Below, one piece after another: positions 8,480-17,216 of a stretch of 64,000 bases of DNA; position 1 is the first letter of the stretch, and the number at the start of each line of letters is the position of its first letter. Origin of the DNA: Pontivivens insulae. Its GTDB lineage: Bacteria > Pseudomonadota > Alphaproteobacteria > Rhodobacterales > Rhodobacteraceae. The DNA lies in the NCBI RefSeq assembly GCF_900302495.1, contig NZ_OMKW01000003.1, positions 62,001-126,000 on the forward strand, in the 5' to 3' direction. Made by a program: the position numbers and the translations under genes. The notes below the pieces were generated by a model that was not told where the DNA came from, made no database searches, and saw only the letters and a program-made list of their open reading frames with translations.

Positions 8480-10285
8480 TCAGGCGACCGACTCTGCCGC
8501 GCCCTCCCCCCGATCGGACTTGTGTGACAGGACGAGCAGACGTGTCCCCTCGGGCAGGGTGTCCGGCACCGCATCGCCCAGAAGCGTCAGCCCGCCATCC
8601 CCCAGATGTCCGAAGATGATCGCATCCGGGTGTTGGGCACGATAGTCCGACAGATCATAGGCCTCTGTCAGTCGCGTCAGGCGGAAGGACGCCCCTTGTG
8701 TTACTGCTTCGGACAGATCGGAATAGGATGTTCCGGGTCCGAAAGGCCGACCGCCCAGCGTGACGGGCAATGCGGTCTTACCCTCCATCTCGTCATGACG
8801 GCCGACCTGAAACACCTGATTGCGCCCGAATTCCGGCCCCAGATCCGTGCCGATCAGCGCATTGTAAGCGTCGTTGTCGGTCGCTGCGAGGATCAGGCCG
8901 AATTTGTTGAGATCCAGCGTATGCTCTGCCACCTCTGACAGGATTTCCCCATGAAAAACGTCGATCCCTGAACTGCGCGCTGTGCGCAGGCGGAACCAGT
9001 TGCGATCAGCAATCAGGACGGGAACCTCTGCCTTTTCGAGCACGGCGGCTAGGTTGGTTGCCCAGCGCGAGCCGCCAACGATCAAAAGACCCGGCGTGTT
9101 GGCGGAGGTCAGGCCCAAAAGCTTGGCCAATGGCGCCATTGAGAACCCGTGCAGGATCACCGTGCCCGCCACCAAGGCAAACGAAATTGCGGTCAGCCCC
9201 TGCCCGTCTTCAATGCCAAGCTCAGCAAGCTGGGTGCCAAACAGTCCCGACACCGCGACCAGCACGATACCGCGCGGGCCAATCCAGGCCACCATCAGCT
9301 TTTCGCGGAAAGGAAGGCCCGTCCCGATCAACGCGATGAAGACCGTCAGCGGGCGCGCCAGCAGCACGACTGACAAAACGAAGAAGACGGTGCGCCAACT
9401 GAGATTCGCGAAATCAGCCATCGTCAGGGACGCTGCAAGAAGCACAAACACACCCGAAACCAGAATGACGGTCGCGTGCTCCTTAAACCGCCGAATCTCT
9501 GTCAGAGAGGGCAGGTGCGCGTTGGCCAGGTAGATCCCCATCACCGTCACAGCCAGAAGACCGCTTTCGTGCAGAACATAGTCGGAGGCGGCATAGATCA
9601 GCAGGACCGAGCCGAAGAGGACCGGAACTTTCATATATTCCGGAACCTTACCCCGCGCGAAAGCCCAGGCGATGGCAGCACCGCCAACATAGCCCAGCAC
9701 AGATGCGACCGCGAGGCCGGACCCGAAATGCCAGGCGGCCTGTGCGAAGGTCGTCGTGGTGTTGAGCGCCACGATCAGCTCGTAGGCCAGCACAGCGGCC
9801 AAAGCCCCTATAGGGTCGTTGACGATGCTTTCCCATTTCAGGATCGACGCAGGGCGTGCAGCCAATCGCGCCTGCCGCAGCAGGGGCGCGATGACCGTGG
9901 GACCGGTCACGATCATGATCCCACCAAAGACGAGCGAGGTCTCCCAGCTCAACCCGGCCCCAAAATGCACGGCAAGCGTTGAGGCGATCCACCCCAGCGG
10001 TGCACCCACAACGACAAGGCGCATCACCGCCGGACCCGCATCCCGCAGGGAGCGGAAGTTGAGCGTCAGCCCCCCCTCAAACAGGATCACCGCCACTGCG
10101 ACCGCGACAATGGGTTTGAACAGATCTCCGAACGTGGCCTTGGGATCGAGAATGCCCAGTGCAGGCCCGGCAATCAGGCCGGCGGCCAGCATCAAGACGA
10201 TCGCAGGCAGCTGAAAGCGCCATGCAAGCCATTGGGATCCAATGCCAAGCAGCCCGATGAGGGCAAATACCAAAACCGGATCCAT
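8480..10285 (-). CDS. Na+/H+ antiporter (CPA family) with C-terminal nucleotide-binding-like domain
   Basis: A 601-residue protein. About residues 1-390 form 12 or so transmembrane helices typical of cation:proton antiporters, including FEGGLTLNF, the GPTVIAPLL motif and ESIVNDPIGA, whose N-D pair is characteristic of the ion-binding site. After residue 395 comes a soluble segment, LLIVGGSRWATNLAAVLEK...VLIADRN, which resembles an RCK/TrkA-N Rossmann fold, as expected for gating by nucleotide or ions. It is likely to serve pH and Na+ homeostasis in a marine cell. It follows ydcF by 36 bases and may be in the same transcript. Confidence 0.85.
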   Translation of the reverse strand: MDPVLVFALIGLLGIGSQWLAWRFQLPAIVLMLAAGLIAGPALGILDPKATFGDLFKPIVAVAVAVILFEGGLTLNFRSLRDAGPAVMRLVVVGAPLGWIASTLAVHFGAGLSWETSLVFGGIMIVTGPTVIAPLLRQARLAARPASILKWESIVNDPIGALAAVLAYELIVALNTTTTFAQAAWHFGSGLAVASVLGYVGGAAIAWAFARGKVPEYMKVPVLFGSVLLIYAASDYVLHESGLLAVTVMGIYLANAHLPSLTEIRRFKEHATVILVSGVFVLLAASLTMADFANLSWRTVFFVLSVVLLARPLTVFIALIGTGLPFREKLMVAWIGPRGIVLVAVSGLFGTQLAELGIEDGQGLTAISFALVAGTVILHGFSMAPLAKLLGLTSANTPGLLIVGGSRWATNLAAVLEKAEVPVLIADRNWFRLRTARSSGIDVFHGEILSEVAEHTLDLNKFGLILAATDNDAYNALIGTDLGPEFGRNQVFQVGRHDEMEGKTALPVTLGGRPFGPGTSYSDLSEAVTQGASFRLTRLTEAYDLSDYRAQHPDAIIFGHLGDGGLTLLGDAVPDTLPEGTRLLVLSHKSDRGEGAAESVA

Positions 10286-10321
10286 AAGCCTGTCCTGCCT
10301 TTGTCATTGCCGACCTTGAAT

Positions 10322-10942
10322 TTAGGTCAGCCACTTTATTCTTTGAGCGCGCGATGCGCCGATGAGCGCGGCACCGTGCCAGAGCAGCATCCGCGCGAGG
10401 TTGAGCCACAAGGATAGTGCTTCGCGCATGATCTGCCACAGATGCGCGACCGGTTCACTGCGATGCGCGCTGGGGGCAAAGCCGACAATCTGAAACCCGG
10501 CCCAGCGAAACAGGATTGCAGCACGGGCAAGGTGAAATCTGTCCGAGGCCAGGATGATCGGACCACCGCCCAAGGCATCGAATGTGAACAGTGCATTTTG
10601 CAGGGTCGTGCGGCTGTGGCCTTCCGTTTTGATCCGATCCGGTAGCAGGCCGAGTTCAACTGCGAAAGGCGCCATCACCTCTGCCTCGGCCCGGCTGTCG
10701 CTCAATCCGCCAGTGAACAGGATATTTCGGTCTGCGCCGGCTGCTCTAACGCCGGCCTGCACACGCGCGCGTCCCAGGGGGGTCAACCGGCCAGAGCGCA
10801 CACCACCGCCCAGAACAACCACGGTGGCGGGTGTCGCGGTCGCAGCCGATGGCAACACCGATCCGATCCAGTAGAGGCAAGAGGCCGTCAACGCAAAGGT
10901 GACGAACAATGCAGCGAATGCGATCAGGAGCGTAAACAGCAC
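10322..10942 (-). CDS. YdcF/DUF218-family membrane-anchored protein
   Basis: 206 residues with an N-terminal membrane anchor (LLIAFAALFVTFALTASCLYW) and a DUF218 domain: VVVLGGGVRSGRLTPLGRARVQAG, ILFTGG, ESRTT-like HSRTTLQNALFTF and ILASDRFHLARA. ElyC/SanA/YdcF proteins of this type affect envelope polysaccharide or undecaprenyl carrier metabolism, but the reaction is unknown. The start is GTG at 10942, directly next to the stop of the acyl-CoA ligase, so the genes are probably co-transcribed. Confidence 0.8.
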   Translation of the reverse strand: MLFTLLIAFAALFVTFALTASCLYWIGSVLPSAATATPATVVVLGGGVRSGRLTPLGRARVQAGVRAAGADRNILFTGGLSDSRAEAEVMAPFAVELGLLPDRIKTEGHSRTTLQNALFTFDALGGGPIILASDRFHLARAAILFRWAGFQIVGFAPSAHRSEPVAHLWQIMREALSLWLNLARMLLWHGAALIGASRAQRIKWLT

Positions 10943-12583
10943 CTACCCGTCCTCATGAGCCTTCTGGCGCAGATCGCGGCGCAAGATCTTCCCCGTCGCC
11001 GTCATTGGGAGGTCATCGACAAAGACAATATCGCGCGGCGCGACATGGGGGCTGATACGCTCACGCACACGGGATTTCAGGCTGTCCGCCTTCCCCGCCG
11101 CCTCTGCCCCGTCGCGCAGAACAACGTAGGCGCGCACAGCCTCGGTCCGCACGGCATCGGGCACACCGATCACGCCGGCCATGGTGACGTCCGGATCCCC
11201 GTTCAGGCAGTCCTCAATCTCTGACGGACCGATGCGATACCCGCTCGACGTGATCACGTCATCGGTGCGGGCGGAGAAAAAGACGAACCCATCCTCATCC
11301 ATGCGCGCGATATCGCCGGTTAGCATCCACTCTCCGACAAATTTCTCATCTGTCTTGGCCGGGTTTTGCCAATATTCAAGGAACATCGCGCGATCACCAC
11401 GGCGCACCGCAATCTCTCCCTCGTCACCGCGCGGAACCTCCTGCCCTTGTGCATCTACAATGGCGACATCGCTGCCGGGCACCGCACGACCGGTCGAGCC
11501 GGGACGGGGCGCGTCAAGCGACGCCATATTGCCGAGCACTAGGTTGCACTCGGTCTGGCCATAGAACTCATTGATGGTCGTCCCCAGACGGGCACGACCC
11601 CAATCTAGCAGATCGGCGCCCAGCGCCTCGCCACCGCTGCCGACGGAACGGAGGTCCGCCCAGCCGCTGCTCTGACGCATCAGCTTGAGTGCTGTGGGCG
11701 GCAGGAAGACATTGCGCACGCTCATTTGCTGCATAAGCCAGAAGGCGTGATCGGGATCAAACTTCGCCATGCGGTGTGCCAGCAGCGGCACGCCATAGGC
11801 CAACGCAGGCAACATCACATTGGTCAGCCCGCCCATCCATGCCCAATCCGCCGGTGTCCAGAGGGTATCGCCGGGCTGCGGCAGGCCCTCGTGATGGGTT
11901 TCGACGCCGGGCAGATGCCCCATCAGGACGCGGTGCGCATGGAGCGCGCCCTTGGGCGGACCAGTCGTGCCGGAAGTGTAGGAGATAAAGGCCGGATCAT
12001 CCGGCCCGGTCGCTGCCACCGTGCAAGCATCCGCCGCCTTGCCAAGCTCCTGCCAGAACCCATAGGAGCCTGCCTCCCGCTCATCAATCGAATAGATGAA
12101 ATCAAGCTCTGGCAGCTTGTCACGGATCGCCGCGATCTTGGGCAAGTTCGCGCGGTCCGTTACGACGACCTTTGCCCCTGCATTGCCCAACCGATAGGCG
12201 AGCCCGTCCTCCCCGAACAGGGTGAAGAGCGGCACGACAATCGCTCCCAGCTTGTAGGCGGCGAGGTGGGTCAGGATCGTCTCCGGCGTTTGGGGCAGAA
12301 GAACCGCCACTCGGTCCCCCCGCCGGACACCGCGCGCGGCAAATGCGTTCGCCAGGCGTGAGGATGCCCGGCTGAGCTGAATATAGCTGTAGGCGCGCAC
12401 TTCGTTGTCGGGACGCAGATAGGTCAGCGCGATCCGATCCGGCGCGACCCGCGCCCAGCGCTCGCATGTCTCCTCGGCGATATTATAGCGCTCAGGTTCC
12501 GGCCACCGAAACGCGGCCCGTCGCTCTTGCCATGTACCGGTGCGCTGGACGAGCGGCTTAACAAGAGTGTCTGCAAGGCTCAT
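10943..12583 (-). CDS. AMP-forming acyl-CoA synthetase
   Basis: This 546-residue ANL-superfamily ligase activates a carboxylic acid with ATP and CoA. The P-loop FISYTSGTTGPPKGALHAHR, the motif NEFYGQTECNLVLGN, LTGDIARMDEDGF with the conserved Asp, and the terminal PMTATGKILRRDLR with the catalytic Lys are all present. It most resembles medium-chain acyl/acetyl-CoA synthetases, but the acid cannot be named. ATG 12583 is preferred over an earlier in-frame ATG because family members start SLADT-like there. A perfect 18-bp palindrome sits 27 bases upstream of the start codon and could be an operator. Confidence 0.88.
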   Translation of the reverse strand: MSLADTLVKPLVQRTGTWQERRAAFRWPEPERYNIAEETCERWARVAPDRIALTYLRPDNEVRAYSYIQLSRASSRLANAFAARGVRRGDRVAVLLPQTPETILTHLAAYKLGAIVVPLFTLFGEDGLAYRLGNAGAKVVVTDRANLPKIAAIRDKLPELDFIYSIDEREAGSYGFWQELGKAADACTVAATGPDDPAFISYTSGTTGPPKGALHAHRVLMGHLPGVETHHEGLPQPGDTLWTPADWAWMGGLTNVMLPALAYGVPLLAHRMAKFDPDHAFWLMQQMSVRNVFLPPTALKLMRQSSGWADLRSVGSGGEALGADLLDWGRARLGTTINEFYGQTECNLVLGNMASLDAPRPGSTGRAVPGSDVAIVDAQGQEVPRGDEGEIAVRRGDRAMFLEYWQNPAKTDEKFVGEWMLTGDIARMDEDGFVFFSARTDDVITSSGYRIGPSEIEDCLNGDPDVTMAGVIGVPDAVRTEAVRAYVVLRDGAEAAGKADSLKSRVRERISPHVAPRDIVFVDDLPMTATGKILRRDLRQKAHEDG

Positions 12584-12610
12584 GTCCGGCTTCTCCGAAT
12601 AGTGACGCGA

Positions 12611-12628
12611 TCTGAACATATGTTCAGA
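12611..12628. promoter_or_regulatory. 18-bp perfect palindrome, putative operator for the acyl-CoA ligase
   Basis: TCTGAACATATGTTCAGA is a perfect inverted repeat. It lies between the stop of the GNAT gene and the start of the acyl-CoA ligase on the same strand. Perfect palindromes of 14-18 bp with TGAAC/GTTCA arms are typical of TetR- or FadR-like regulators of fatty-acid genes. It has no T-tract and is short for a terminator. The regulator is unknown. Confidence 0.5.
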
Positions 12629-12646
12629 TGCGTGGCGGCGTCCATT

Positions 12647-13165
12647 CTAATCCGCGCGCCGTGGGCGGGTCAGGATGTCGATCGTTACACCTTGCGCCGT
12701 GGCGACATGGGAAAACGTGAAGCCGACCGACCGCGCCAGTTTTTGCGAGGGTTCATTGTCAGCGAGGATCATCGCGCTGAACATCTCACGCGGGATGTTG
12801 TGATCTGCCCAGCCGAGCGCAGCAGAGACCGCCTCATACGCGATCCCGTTGCCCCTGCCCGCCGGGGCCATGACCCAGCCCATCTCCGCCCCATTGTCCA
12901 TGCGCGGTTCGATGTCGCGATAGCCGTTCAGGAACCCGACCTCGCCCAGATAGGTGCCGGAGTTTCGGTCGCGAACCGCGAAAAAGCCCCATCCGTCGAG
13001 CGCCCATTGCCCGGCATAGCGCAGCAAACGCGCCCGTGCCTCGCTCAGCGTGCATGGCTTGAGGGAGATATTCTCAACCACCAGCGGATCGCACCAGGTG
13101 GCATGAATATGCTCCAGATCGTCGGAGCCGTGCCGGTCGAGGATCAGGCGTTGCGTTTCGATCAT
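12647..13165 (-). CDS. GNAT-family N-acetyltransferase (RimJ/RimL type)
   Basis: A 172-residue acetyltransferase of the Acetyltransf_3 group: it opens MIETQRLILDRH (the usual E-T-x-R-L motif), has YLGEVGFLNGY, EMGWVMAPAGRGNGIAYEA (acetyl-CoA binding, Q/R-x-x-G-x-G/A variant) and ends with an FTFSH-type strand. Such proteins modify ribosomal proteins, small amines or antibiotics; the substrate here is open. The start ATG overlaps the stop of the beta-lactamase by 4 bases (ATGA), so the two are translationally coupled. Confidence 0.85.
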   Translation of the reverse strand: MIETQRLILDRHGSDDLEHIHATWCDPLVVENISLKPCTLSEARARLLRYAGQWALDGWGFFAVRDRNSGTYLGEVGFLNGYRDIEPRMDNGAEMGWVMAPAGRGNGIAYEAVSAALGWADHNIPREMFSAMILADNEPSQKLARSVGFTFSHVATAQGVTIDILTRPRRAD

Positions 13166-13989
13166 TCTGAGAGCGCCTGCTCGACCAGTGATAGAGCCGT
13201 TGAGCGCCTTAGGTCACGGATACTGTCAAAATCCGGCCCTTCACAATAGAGCGCAAAGACCAGCGGGGCGGGTCGTGCGCCAGCCCAGCCAACATACCAG
13301 CCCCCGGCCCCGCCGCCGCGAAACCGCTCGCCAAGACCGGTTTTGCCGTGCAACGGTCGCCCTGCGACCTGTCCATCCACGCTGATCTCATCAAGGATCG
13401 CCAGATGTTCTTCCGGCACGTCGAGATAGCCCGCCGTCAGCCGCGCGAGAAAGGCGAGCTGTTCGGTCAGCGACAATTGCAACGTTCCGTCGATCCAGAA
13501 CCGATTGTTGGCAAAGCCCGCATCGGCATTTCCATAGTCGAAATCACGCATCGCGCGGCGATAGGCGCTGCGCGGCACTTCCCGGCTGATTTGGGTGAAA
13601 TACCATATGACGGAGTTCTGAAACGCGCTGGCAAGATCGTGATCCTCCAGCCAACTCTCGGGCCAGCCGGGGCGCGCGCGGTCGTGATCTGGATTGCGGC
13701 TGCGCATGTGATCAAGTCCGGTGATCGCGCCTTCGCGCAGTCCGATCAACGTGTGCGGGATCTTGAAGGTCGAATAAGGCGCGACGCGGCGGTCGGTACG
13801 ACTGCCCTCCAACTGCCAGCGCTGGCCGTCAGCCAGCGACAGCGCCAGAAAATCGCACTCTACGCCGTCGGGCAACGGCTCGGGCAAGGTCAGCGTTGTC
13901 AGGCCCTGCGCGCGCAGCAGTGTCGGGGTGGCCAAGGCCGCCGCCGCCGCCAACCCGCCAAAGCGGCGGCGGGTCAGCACACCCGTCAC
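13162..13989 (-). CDS. class D (OXA-type) beta-lactamase with Tat signal
   Basis: 275 residues. The N-terminus RRRFGGLAAAAALA followed by an Ala-Gln site looks like a twin-arginine signal. Class D landmarks are all visible in order: STFK at 73-76 (nucleophile Ser73, carbamylatable Lys76), S-x-V/I as SVI at 126-128, YGN at 152-154, the FW-x-x-G-x-L motif around Trp165, KTG at 216-218 and GWYVGW after it. The protein would hydrolyse beta-lactams in the periplasm. The GTG start overlaps the GST stop and its own stop overlaps the GNAT start, making a tight GST-bla-GNAT set. A sensor or penicillin-binding role is less likely given the full motif set. Confidence 0.88.
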   Translation of the reverse strand: MTGVLTRRRFGGLAAAAALATPTLLRAQGLTTLTLPEPLPDGVECDFLALSLADGQRWQLEGSRTDRRVAPYSTFKIPHTLIGLREGAITGLDHMRSRNPDHDRARPGWPESWLEDHDLASAFQNSVIWYFTQISREVPRSAYRRAMRDFDYGNADAGFANNRFWIDGTLQLSLTEQLAFLARLTAGYLDVPEEHLAILDEISVDGQVAGRPLHGKTGLGERFRGGGAGGWYVGWAGARPAPLVFALYCEGPDFDSIRDLRRSTALSLVEQALSE

Positions 13990-14603
13990 GGATTGGGCCG
14001 TGTTTCAGGAAAGCACGCAATCGCCTGAGCCGCGATCGTCAGGCGCATCAGACCTGGCAGCGGTCCTGCATCGAGATCAGGGAAGACGATGGCCGCCATC
14101 TCGAACGCGCAGATGGTCGCGATGTCCGCGCCACCGGGCCCGTCCTGCCCACTCATCCATCCCTCAGCGGGCACACGGCCGTCCATCTCTACCAGGCCAG
14201 AGATGATCTGCCCTTCCAGACGCTCGATCCACGCGGGATAGTGGTAGCTTTCGGGCCGGCGCACCTTGTCATAGACGAGGGCCACAATCTTCTCAGCCGT
14301 TGCTGTCGCGTAGGCCATATCCTGCAGCGCCTTGCGGCGTTCCAGCCCCGCAGCGGGGATCAGGTTCTTGCCCTCGGGTGCTGTCTCTTCGAGATAGTCG
14401 AAGATGGCCGATGTCTCGACCAGCACATCGCCGTCGTCGAGCACCAGCGCGGGCACGCGGCCCATCGGGTTCACTTTCTTGATTTCGTCCCACTCCGGAC
14501 CCGACACCAACAGCTGCCGTCGTTCAATGGGGCGGTCCTGCAAGGCACACCAGATTGCCACACGGCGGGCAAAAGGTGACATATCGCGGCCATAGAGAAT
14601 CAT
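13986..14603 (-). CDS. glutathione S-transferase family protein
   Basis: 205 residues. The thioredoxin-like N-terminal domain starts MILYGRDMSPFARRVAIWCAL, with Ser as the likely glutathione-activating residue, and contains NPMGRVPALVLDDG and the E-T-S-A motif (VETSAIFDYLEE) that binds the gamma-glutamyl group. The helical C-terminal domain is shorter and less conserved. Expected to act in detoxification or as a chaperone-like GST. ATG 14603 is chosen because the fold begins there; the longer in-frame extension is not GST-like. It is the first gene of the GST-bla-GNAT set. Confidence 0.85.
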   Translation of the reverse strand: MILYGRDMSPFARRVAIWCALQDRPIERRQLLVSGPEWDEIKKVNPMGRVPALVLDDGDVLVETSAIFDYLEETAPEGKNLIPAAGLERRKALQDMAYATATAEKIVALVYDKVRRPESYHYPAWIERLEGQIISGLVEMDGRVPAEGWMSGQDGPGGADIATICAFEMAAIVFPDLDAGPLPGLMRLTIAAQAIACFPETRPNP

Positions 14604-14787
14604 GCGTTTGTCCCAAGATATTTCTGTCACACGTCGGATAGGGCTCTCCAACGCGGTGCAGATCATCTCTGTCCTGACGCACAGGTAAAGCCCTGAGCGC
14701 GCAACAATGGCCAAATAGTACGGAAATCAGCCACACTGAGCGATCAATCATGGCAGATCGGCAACATGTTCCCGATCGGAGGTGCCC

Positions 14788-15174
14788 TCAGAGGCTCGAC
14801 AAATCATAGTAGACGTCGAGCACCACGAGCCGGGCCTGATCGATCCCCAATGCGCGAAGTGCGTCGAGTGAGATCAGGTCAATCGCACCTTGTTCGAGCG
14901 GGCGCAGTTCTACCTGCGCGCTGCGTCCGGTTTCCTGATCGGTGATCCAACCCTGCACCGGACGGCCAATATCAGCCATGGCGACCCAGCGACCGGTCTC
15001 CCCCGTAGCGGGCTCCACCAATGTCGATCCAACCGTTCGCCCGGTGACAGGCGAAGGCGCCTCGACAACGGGGGCGCTGGCTGCATTTTGCAAGGACGCC
15101 GGAACCGGTGCGACGTTCTGGCCCTCACAGGCTGCGAGCGCAAAAATGCTGATCATAGCTAACCAAAGGCGCAT
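14788..15174 (-). CDS. hypothetical lipoprotein
   Basis: A 128-residue protein with signal peptide MRLWLAMISIFALAAC; the L-A-A-C lipobox puts the lipidated Cys at residue 16. A Pro/Ala/Val-rich linker of about 30 residues leads to a small domain containing VGSTLVEPATGETGRWVAM and ending VVLDVYYDLSSL. I do not recognise the family; similar small lipoproteins occur in roseobacters. It diverges from moaA, 96 bases away. Confidence 0.7.
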   Translation of the reverse strand: MRLWLAMISIFALAACEGQNVAPVPASLQNAASAPVVEAPSPVTGRTVGSTLVEPATGETGRWVAMADIGRPVQGWITDQETGRSAQVELRPLEQGAIDLISLDALRALGIDQARLVVLDVYYDLSSL

Positions 15175-15270
15175 ATCGGCTCCCCATTCCACATCTGGAT
15201 CAAACAGCTTTGATCCGCAGAGCGCAACAGCGGCTTGAAACCCGTTTTCCCCGCCCATACTCTCCGCCCC

Positions 15271-16278
15271 ATGGACCAGAGCATCGCCCCCCTCATAGAC
15301 CCGTTTGCACGCGCAATTTCGTATTTGCGGGTCAGCGTGACGGATCGGTGCGACTTCCGCTGCACCTATTGCATGTCAGAGAACATGACGTTCCTGCCCA
15401 AGGCAGAACTGTTGAGCCTGGAAGAGCTTGATCGCCTGTGCTCTGCCTTTGTTGACCTGGGCGTGAAGAAACTGCGCGTGACAGGTGGGGAGCCGCTGGT
15501 GCGTCGCGGGATCATGACCTTTTTCGAAGGAATGGGTCGCCATCTTGCAAGCGGCGCGCTGGATGAACTGACGCTGACCACCAATGGCAGTCAGCTGCGA
15601 CGCTTTGCCCAACCGCTGGCAGATGCGGGTGTGAAGCGCGTCAATGTCTCGCTCGATACGCTGGATGAAAAGCGCTTTGCCGAAGTGACGCGTTGGGGCC
15701 GGTTTGCGCAGGTGATGGACGGTATTGATGCCGCCCTCGACGCGGGCTTGAAGGTCAAGATCAACGCCGTGGCGCTGAAAGGCGTGAATGATGATGAGGC
15801 GATCCGCATGGTCGAATGGTGCCATGCCCGCGGCATGGACCTGACCTTTATCGAGGTCATGCCAATGGGCGACGACATCGACCGGCTCGATCAATATTGG
15901 TCGCTCAAGGACGTGCGTGCCCATCTGGCCGAACAATTCACGCTGACAGACATCCCGCTCAACACCGGCGGCCCGGCGCGTTATGTCCGGGCGGAAGAGA
16001 CGGGCGGAAGGATCGGGTTTATCACCCCGCTCAGCCACAATTTTTGCGAAAGCTGCAACCGGGTGCGCCTGACCTGCACGGGCCAGCTCTATATGTGTCT
16101 GGGGCAGGACGACGATGCCGATCTGCGCCGGGTGCTGCGCGCAGATCCGTCGGATGCAGGTTTGCACGAGGCGATCCGCGCGGCCATCGCGCGTAAGCCG
16201 AAAGGCCACGATTTCGACTATTCCCGCCAGACGGTGAACGGTGAGATGCTGCGCCATATGAGCCATACGGGCGGATGA
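15271..16278 (+). CDS. moaA: GTP 3',8-cyclase MoaA (molybdenum cofactor)
   Basis: A 335-residue radical-SAM enzyme for the first step of molybdopterin synthesis. The SAM [4Fe-4S] cluster ligands are Cys27, Cys31 and Cys34 (C-x3-C-x2-C); GGEP follows at 72-75. The second cluster, which binds GTP, uses Cys259, Cys262 and Cys276 (C-x2-C-x13-C). The protein ends in the double glycine needed for activity. ATG 15271 gives the normal N-terminus. The stop overlaps the start of the next gene by 4 bases. No other moa gene is near, so the cofactor genes are dispersed. Confidence 0.97.
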   Translation: MDQSIAPLIDPFARAISYLRVSVTDRCDFRCTYCMSENMTFLPKAELLSLEELDRLCSAFVDLGVKKLRVTGGEPLVRRGIMTFFEGMGRHLASGALDELTLTTNGSQLRRFAQPLADAGVKRVNVSLDTLDEKRFAEVTRWGRFAQVMDGIDAALDAGLKVKINAVALKGVNDDEAIRMVEWCHARGMDLTFIEVMPMGDDIDRLDQYWSLKDVRAHLAEQFTLTDIPLNTGGPARYVRAEETGGRIGFITPLSHNFCESCNRVRLTCTGQLYMCLGQDDDADLRRVLRADPSDAGLHEAIRAAIARKPKGHDFDYSRQTVNGEMLRHMSHTGG

Positions 16279-17216
16279 TCCTGAAGCGCCGACGAAAGCA
16301 GGCCGCGCTGCGCCACGAAGTGCTGGAGATGTGGCCCGAAGCCGGGCCGTTCGACCAGTTCCAGTTGATGCGGGATCGCGAAGACCGGCAGATGTTTGCA
16401 GCAGACGGCCCGCTGGGCCCGGTCATCGGCAATGTGTTCCGCACCCTCAACCCGTCCCAATCCGTGATCAACCATGCCGCGGGCTATCAAAACGTCTTTG
16501 ACAAGCTCGGCCCGATGCGGGTGCCTGCGATCGTGCATTCAGCGCCTGACCATGGCCTTCTGGTCGTAGCGCGACCTGACGGTACAGATGTGGGCAAGCT
16601 GATTGCGCGGCCACAAAAGGACGGGCCTGAGCCCGACGAGGCGATCCGGCTTGCCGCGGGCTGGCTGCGCAAGCTGCACGACTCCGTCCAGAAAAGCCCT
16701 GCGCGGATCGGGATGGAGAACCTGCTGCGCCGCCACGCCGCGTGGACCAACGAGGGGCCGCTAAAGGCGGAAATCTATCGCCTCGGCGCGGATCTGGCGG
16801 ATCTGTTCTTTCATCAGACCAAGTTTCACAAGGATTACTCGGCCCGCAACGTGATCGTCGGCCCGCATGGCGTCATGGCCATCGACCTGCGCCCAACCCT
16901 GATCCGGCCACCGCAATTCGACGTCGCGCGATTCCTGCGCACGGCAAGCGGACACCGTCTGTCTCGCCCCTATGAGGGGGAACTGACCCGGATCGGCGTA
17001 CCGCTCGACGTGTGCAAGGCATTTGACGACGGCTACCGGCGCAACATCGCGCAGGATTCGTTGAGCGAACTGCAACTGCTGATCGAGATGGCGCAGTTTG
17101 CCCACGAGATCGAACCAATGAGCCGACTGGAACTCGCCCGACGGTCGCGCCGCAATCCTATGTTCAAAGGTCAGTTGGTTCTGTTGCGCCAGATCGAGGC
17201 GGCGCTCAGCCGCTAA
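16275..17216 (+). CDS. aminoglycoside-phosphotransferase-fold kinase of unknown substrate
   Basis: A 313-residue protein with the catalytic half of a small-molecule kinase: [13 protein letters not shown] carries the H-x-D-x4-N catalytic loop and VMAIDLRP the metal-binding Asp. The N-terminal lobe is less conserved, though [12 protein letters not shown] may form part of it. It starts inside the moaA stop codon, so it is translated together with it. The substrate is unknown; a lipopolysaccharide- or choline-kinase-like role is possible, as is a role unrelated to molybdenum. It converges on the alpha/beta hydrolase with stop codons overlapping by 4 bases. Confidence 0.65.
   Translation: MILKRRRKQAALRHEVLEMWPEAGPFDQFQLMRDREDRQMFAADGPLGPVIGNVFRTLNPSQSVINHAAGYQNVFDKLGPMRVPAIVHSAPDHGLLVVARPDGTDVGKLIARPQKDGPEPDEAIRLAAGWLRKLHDSVQKSPARIGMENLLRRHAAWTNEGPLKAEIYRLGADLADLFFHQTKFHKDYSARNVIVGPHGVMAIDLRPTLIRPPQFDVARFLRTASGHRLSRPYEGELTRIGVPLDVCKAFDDGYRRNIAQDSLSELQLLIEMAQFAHEIEPMSRLELARRSRRNPMFKGQLVLLRQIEAALSR

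Noticed and set aside
12611-12628. SOS (LexA) box
   Set aside because: GAAC-N4-GTTC is the Gram-positive form; alphaproteobacterial LexA sites have a direct GTTC-N7-GTTC layout, and the gene is not an SOS gene.
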